Position numbers and translations under genes: made by a program. Below, piece by piece: positions 60,176-64,000 of a DNA stretch of 64,000 bases. The stretch spans positions 3,735 through 67,734 of the forward strand of contig HF995374.1 of assembly GCA_000432335.1 (NCBI GenBank), in the 5' to 3' direction. The stretch comes from Firmicutes bacterium CAG:646 (GTDB lineage Bacteria; Bacillota; Clostridia; Lachnospirales; Lachnospiraceae). How positions within the stretch are numbered: position 1 is the first letter of the stretch; each line of letters begins with the position of its first letter. The notes under the pieces were generated by a model that searched no databases, had not been told where the DNA came from, and saw only the letters and a program-made list of their open reading frames with translations.

Positions 60176-61558
60176 ATGGCGAAAGGAAAAAAGACGGTGT
60201 TTTTCTGTCAGGAATGTGGTTACGAATCACCGAAATGGATGGGGCAGTGCCCGGCATGCAGACAATGGAATACTTTTGTGGAGGAGACAGTTTCTCCCCA
60301 GACTGGAAAAAGTGGGACAGCAGGAAATATTCATACGCCAGCGGCTGAACCGGTGTCTCTGTCACAGGTAGAGATTACCGCAGAAGAAAGACTGCATACC
60401 GGAATTCGTGAATTGGACCGGGTGCTGGGAGGCGGGATTGTGGGAGGTTCTATGACGCTGGTAGGAGGAGATCCCGGAATAGGAAAATCAACCCTTCTTT
60501 TGCAGGTTTGCAGAAATTTAGCCGAAAAAGCCCAGGTGTTATATATTTCAGGGGAAGAATCCTTAAAGCAGATCAAGCTGAGAGCCCAGAGAATCGGCGC
60601 TTTCAGTGATCGGATGCTTCTTCTTTGTGAGACCAATTTGAATACAATCCGGCAGGTAATCGAAAAAAAGCATCCAGATGTGGTGGTGATCGATTCCATT
60701 CAGACGATGTTTAATGAAGAGGTTTCTTCAGCTCCAGGCAGTGTTTCCCAGGTGAGAGAATCCACCGGCGTATTGATGCAGATTGCGAAAGGGCTGGGAA
60801 TTTCTGTATTTATCGTAGGCCATGTGACGAAAGACGGCAATGTTGCAGGACCTCGGGTATTGGAGCATATGGTAGATACAGTACTTTATTTTGAAGGAGA
60901 CCGTCATGCTTCCTACAGGATTTTGCGGGGAGTGAAGAATCGTTTTGGCTCTACCAATGAGATCGGCGTTTTTGAAATGCGGGAAGAAGGTCTGATCGAG
61001 GTGGAGAATCCATCGGAATATATGTTGAATGGGAAACCGGAAGGCGCTTCTGGTTCCGTGGTCGCCTGCTCTATGGAAGGGACAAGACCTATTTTGATAG
61101 AAGTTCAGGCATTGGTGTGTGGCAGTAATTTTGGAATTCCCAGACGGACGGCGGCGGGAACAGATTTTAACAGGGTCAATCTTCTGATGGCAGTACTGGA
61201 AAAAAGACTGGGAATGAATCTGTCTTCCAGCGACGCTTATGTGAATATTGCCGGAGGGATCCGTATGAATGAACCTGCTATTGATCTGGGAATTTTGCTG
61301 GCGATTGTGTCCAGTTATAAGGATATTGTGATCGGTGATAAGGTGTTGGTGTTTGGAGAAGTAGGACTGAGTGGAGAGGTACGGGCGGTAAGTATGGCAG
61401 AACAGCGTGTATTAGAAGCGAAAAAATTAGGATTTACCACCATTATACTTCCGGCGGTTTGTCTGAAAACCGTGAGAAATATTACGGATGTATGTCTGAT
61501 ACCGGTAGAAACAATCAAGGATGCAGTGGATTTTCTTTATAGACAATCAAAGAATTAG
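60176..61558 (+). CDS. radA: DNA repair protein RadA (Sms)
   Basis: RecA-like helicase acting at recombination intermediates; 460 residues from ATG 60176 (GGAGG upstream). Zinc finger C11/C14/C25/C28 (CQECGYESPKWMGQCPAC), Walker A GGDPGIGKSTLLLQ, RadA motif VKNRFGSTNE, C-terminal Lon-like domain (GIRMNEPAIDLGILLAI). Commonly follows clpC in Firmicutes, as here with one gene between. Confidence 0.97.
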   Translation: MAKGKKTVFFCQECGYESPKWMGQCPACRQWNTFVEETVSPQTGKSGTAGNIHTPAAEPVSLSQVEITAEERLHTGIRELDRVLGGGIVGGSMTLVGGDPGIGKSTLLLQVCRNLAEKAQVLYISGEESLKQIKLRAQRIGAFSDRMLLLCETNLNTIRQVIEKKHPDVVVIDSIQTMFNEEVSSAPGSVSQVRESTGVLMQIAKGLGISVFIVGHVTKDGNVAGPRVLEHMVDTVLYFEGDRHASYRILRGVKNRFGSTNEIGVFEMREEGLIEVENPSEYMLNGKPEGASGSVVACSMEGTRPILIEVQALVCGSNFGIPRRTAAGTDFNRVNLLMAVLEKRLGMNLSSSDAYVNIAGGIRMNEPAIDLGILLAIVSSYKDIVIGDKVLVFGEVGLSGEVRAVSMAEQRVLEAKKLGFTTIILPAVCLKTVRNITDVCLIPVETIKDAVDFLYRQSKN

Positions 61559-61576
61559 AAGAATGGTGCAGGAAAA

Positions 61577-61996
61577 ATGATAGAAATAAGATATGTGGAA
61601 AGGGAAGACAGGCAGTTTTGGCAGCGTCTGGACAGACACTTGCCGGATGGAGAATTTGAAGATAAAGTGCGGAGAAAAAGGGGCTATGTGATCCTGAAAG
61701 ATCATGTTCCAGTAGGCTTGCTGCGCTATAATCTTTTTTGGGATCAGATACCATTTTGTACTATGCTGTATATAGATGCGCCTTTTCAGGGGAAAGGGCA
61801 TGGGAAAAAAATGATGGAATATTGGGAAATGGATATGAAACGGCAGGGACATGGCATGGTTTTGACTTCCACGCAGACAGATGAGACAGCCCAGCACTTT
61901 TATCGAAAACTCGGATATCAAGACTGTGGTGGGCTGGTGATGAATATTCCGGGATATGTTCAGCCTATGGAAATATTTTTGGCAAAAGAGATTTAG
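61577..61996 (+). CDS. GNAT family N-acetyltransferase
   Basis: 139 residues; acetyl-CoA transferase fold. Motif A DAPFQGKGHGKKMMEYWE provides the pyrophosphate loop (Q/GxGxG/A); motif B QTDETAQHFYRKLGYQDCGG. Substrate unknown. Starts 18 bp after radA, likely co-transcribed. A 20-bp repeat begins two bases after its stop. Confidence 0.9.
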   Translation: MIEIRYVEREDRQFWQRLDRHLPDGEFEDKVRRKRGYVILKDHVPVGLLRYNLFWDQIPFCTMLYIDAPFQGKGHGKKMMEYWEMDMKRQGHGMVLTSTQTDETAQHFYRKLGYQDCGGLVMNIPGYVQPMEIFLAKEI

Positions 61997-61997
61997 A

Positions 61998-62017
61998 ACC
62001 CAAAGTTATTTTTGAGC
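61998..62017 (-). repeat. 20-bp repeat, right copy
   Basis: Exact reverse complement of 29268-29287. It lies directly after the GNAT gene and before the AT-rich repeat and IS. Confidence 0.75.
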
Positions 62018-62082
62018 GCAAAAAAAGGGGGGATCATTTTACAGGAGATTTCACCAGAAAATATATACAAATTCAGAAAAAT

Positions 62083-62240
62083 AAAAAAGTTTCACTACTT
62101 TTTTCGCGAAAAAATAGTGAAACTTTTTTAAATACATCAAAATGTGCACTTTTCAACAGAAAAAACAGGAATTTCCAGAGGGGAAAAGTGGAAAAAGTAG
62201 TGAAATTTTTCGAAAACCTGCGAAATGTGCACTTTTATCT
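62083..62240 (+). repeat. AT-rich three-segment repeat, copy 2
   Basis: Hairpin AAGTTTCACTACTTTT / AAAATAGTGAAACTT with T tail (62083-62129), then after 62 bp a third segment GAAAAAGTAGTGAAATTTTTC (62191-62211) repeating the right arm. It also contains a direct repeat AAATGTGCACTTTT on both sides of the third segment (about 62149-62162 and 62224-62237). Same layout and spacing as 42891-43040. The following 62241-62460 contains TATAAT-like sites and a loose direct repeat GAACTGTT..ACATT, but no gene. Confidence 0.72.
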
Positions 62241-62463
62241 TGAAAATTACTGATTCATATTATGGAACTGTTCTGGTACATTCACCCCTTTTGTCTTAGT
62301 ATAATGAATGGCGCGAACTGAACTGTTACATTGTAAAGAAAAAATAGCAGAGATTTCGCTTTTAAAAATAAAAAAGCCTTGTTTTAGCTGATATATTCTG
62401 GGTAAAATGGGGATTTTGATTTTAAAGAAAAAGTTACTGCTTTTTCTGTATAATACATCAAAA

Positions 62464-62522
62464 AGGACACCTTTTATTGTATAATTATGTTACCAAAACA
62501 AACATACGAAAGAAGGTGTCCT
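62464..62522 (+). promoter_or_regulatory. Leader hairpin hiding the transposase ribosome site
   Basis: AGGACACCTT (62464-62473) pairs with AAGGTGTCCT (62513-62522). The right arm contains the AAGG ribosome site. This fits the known way IS elements block translation from read-through transcripts. Confidence 0.7.
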
Positions 62523-62538
62523 GAATGAAAAATTAGCA

Positions 62539-63768
62539 TTGAAGAAACTGCTAACTTATATGAAAATTGTATATAAAATCCCGCAAAAAATCAAGTGTTT
62601 TTCGGATCCAAGAAAAAGAAAATCAATCCCTCTGTTTAACATTGTTATGCCAGTACTGGTTTTCCTGATGTTACAATATGAAAGTTTTCGTACTGTTTTT
62701 TCAGCACCGGAAAGCATGTCAAAAAGATTGAAAAACTGCATCAAAGGAAAAATTCCCAAGATAGACGCAGTAAGGGATCTGCTCACAAAAATGGATAGGG
62801 AGGAGATCCGCAGGCTTCATGAGGAAACCATAGATACCCTGAAGCGTAACAGGGTATTCCGTGAAGGAACCATCGTGGGATATGTAGTAGTGGGGCTTGA
62901 CGGGGTGGAACTGTTCAGCAGCACAAAAAAATCTTGCCCTGCCTGTCTCAGCCGTAAAAACCGTAATGGGGAAATGGAACATTTCCACTATAGCGTGGTA
63001 TGCATGACCGTAGGGAGATCACCGCATGTGATCCTGGGGCAGGAGATGTTAAAGCCAAAGGATGGGGGAGGGAAAGATGAGGGGGAACTGACCGGAGGGA
63101 AACGTCTGATCGAACGTCTGAGGAAGAGACATGGACATTTTGCAGATGTGATCGTAGCAGATGCCTTATACTTGAATGCTCCCTTTATCAATACGATCAA
63201 GGAGAACGGATTGGAAGCGGTGATCCGATTAAAGGATGAGAGACGTCTTGTGTTTCAGGATGCGGAAGGTCTGTTCAACCGAGGGGAAGGAAAAAAGAAA
63301 ACTTTTGAAAAAGGGAAAAAGAAGGTGGAGGTATGGGATCTATCGGGATTTGCCATGCAAAACTGCCCCCATAGACTGCGTATCGTCCGTTACCATGAAA
63401 TGTGGGAAGAAAAGAGCAGGAAAAAGAAGGCGGAGAAAAAAGAGCGGTGGATATGGTTGGTGACAACGCTGGAAGAGGCAGGATATGAAGTGTTATGGGA
63501 GATGATGAACCATCGTTGGGACATAGAGGAGAACGGGTTCCATCAATTAAAAACATATTATCATGCGAAACATTGTTACTGCCATGAGGCGACAGAGGTG
63601 ATATTTTATCTACAGATCATAGGATTCAATATGAGGGAATTATATCTGTACCGTAGGATACGTGCATTTGAAGGAAGTAGTGTGAGCCGAAAGAGTGTGA
63701 GCCGGATTTTTTGTGATGAACTGCAGATAGAGAAGGTAAAGAATATCTTGTATGGAGAAGGCGGATAG
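62539..63768 (+). CDS. DDE transposase of an IS4-like element, start region frameshifted
   Basis: 409 residues. Catalytic triad candidates D121 (VVVGLDGVELF), D208 (VIVADALYL) and E330 (NHRWDIEENGFHQLKTYY), the W-x-I-E-x-x-F pattern of IS4/ISNCY-type enzymes; Cys pair CPAC near 133. The natural ATG is probably 62525, placed behind AAGG, but it reads ATG AAA AAT TAG. One more A in the five-A run would join it to the frame GCA TTG AAG AAA found here. As it stands translation would need TTG 62539 or slippage. Terminal inverted repeats not identified. Confidence 0.8.
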   Translation: MKKLLTYMKIVYKIPQKIKCFSDPRKRKSIPLFNIVMPVLVFLMLQYESFRTVFSAPESMSKRLKNCIKGKIPKIDAVRDLLTKMDREEIRRLHEETIDTLKRNRVFREGTIVGYVVVGLDGVELFSSTKKSCPACLSRKNRNGEMEHFHYSVVCMTVGRSPHVILGQEMLKPKDGGGKDEGELTGGKRLIERLRKRHGHFADVIVADALYLNAPFINTIKENGLEAVIRLKDERRLVFQDAEGLFNRGEGKKKTFEKGKKKVEVWDLSGFAMQNCPHRLRIVRYHEMWEEKSRKKKAEKKERWIWLVTTLEEAGYEVLWEMMNHRWDIEENGFHQLKTYYHAKHCYCHEATEVIFYLQIIGFNMRELYLYRRIRAFEGSSVSRKSVSRIFCDELQIEKVKNILYGEGG

Positions 63769-63955
63769 AAAAGGGAAATTATAAGGAACATTGAAAGCGG
63801 GATAGGCATAGCAAAAATCTATAAAAGATGTGACAGGGGGAGTTTGTGTGAATGAAACCGTAAGAAAAAAGAAAGAGCAGAAAGCAGACGGGAAGATAGG
63901 GATTTTATAAATATACAGAGTCAAAAGCGAAATCCCTGAAAAAATAGAAAAGTTG

Positions 63956-63984
63956 TTGACAAAGGAAGAAAGAGATGATATTAT
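63956..63984 (+). promoter_or_regulatory. Strong promoter at the window edge
   Basis: TTGACA (63956-63961), 17 bp, TATTAT (63979-63984) preceded by TGA. It reads out of the window, so its gene is not visible. The 63769-63955 stretch after the transposase shows no gene and no clear terminal repeat. Confidence 0.65.
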
Positions 63985-64000
63985 AAACGAGTTCTGTTCG

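Noticed and set aside
29268..62017. A 32.7-kb composite transposon bounded by the 20-bp inverted repeats
   Set aside because: The enclosed genes include sigG, nrdR, truA, pyrH, frr, uppS and dxr in ordinary chromosomal order, and the transposases differ in family.

Overview
The window looks like a chromosomal segment of a spore-forming, anaerobic, low-GC Firmicute, most likely a gut Lachnospiraceae (Blautia-like; genus is inference). Reasons: sporulation genes spoIIGA, sigE, sigG and a YlmC/YmxH protein; a PPi-dependent phosphofructokinase next to an 874-residue pyruvate,phosphate dikinase of the Clostridium symbiosum type; a minimal sufC-sufB iron-sulfur system; a clpC driven by a GntR gene instead of ctsR-mcsA-mcsB; and strong AGGAGG ribosome sites with TTGACA/TATAAT promoters.

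Layout. 1-11.4 kb is a carbohydrate locus: a membrane-anchored AraC regulator, an LplABC-type sugar ABC transporter (lipoprotein and two permeases, no ATPase gene), two tandem Gfo/Idh/MocA proteins and a GH2 beta-galactosidase. 11.5-24.5 kb holds DUF6062, pfp and ppdK (PPi-linked glycolysis), a small DUF4160/DUF2442 pair, a fructuronate-reductase-like enzyme, an M32 carboxypeptidase, a GH13 oligo-1,6-glucosidase and aroE-aroD. 24.6-36.8 kb is an interrupted sporulation cluster, spoIIGA-sigE // sigG // ylmC-nrdR. The first gap carries an iron operon (feoA-feoA-feoB-Cys-rich protein) under a DtxR-like operator, a deletion-derivative transposase and a MATE pump. The second carries a preQ1-riboswitch-controlled radical SAM plus queuosine-precursor transporter operon and an AAA ATPase. 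36.8-44.6 kb holds an NhaC antiporter, an aminotransferase, a SmtB-like metal sensor divergent from sufCB, a zinc-ribbon membrane protein, ridA and truA. 44.6-49.3 kb holds luxS, an HtrA protease, corA and degV. 49.4-56.4 kb is the conserved pyrH-frr-uppS-cdsA-dxr-rseP run plus a SpoIID-like protein. 56.4-64 kb holds tRNA-Leu(AAG), GntR-clpC, radA, a GNAT gene, repeats and an insertion-sequence transposase whose natural start seems broken by one missing A.

The least explained signal is a 50-bp sequence present in three identical copies (11469-11518, 19201-19250 inverted, 39445-39494). Each copy sits at the tip of a long hairpin with locus-specific stems, and each hairpin lies between convergent genes: the stems differ but the tip is constant. 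Other regulatory structure read directly from the sequence: a preQ1-I riboswitch before the radical SAM gene, an 18-bp hairpin burying the sigG start codon, a spoIIG-type promoter with 21-bp spacing and Spo0A-like boxes, a DtxR-like operator on feo, ribosome-site-sequestering hairpins in front of both transposases, and a two-copy AT-rich three-segment repeat.
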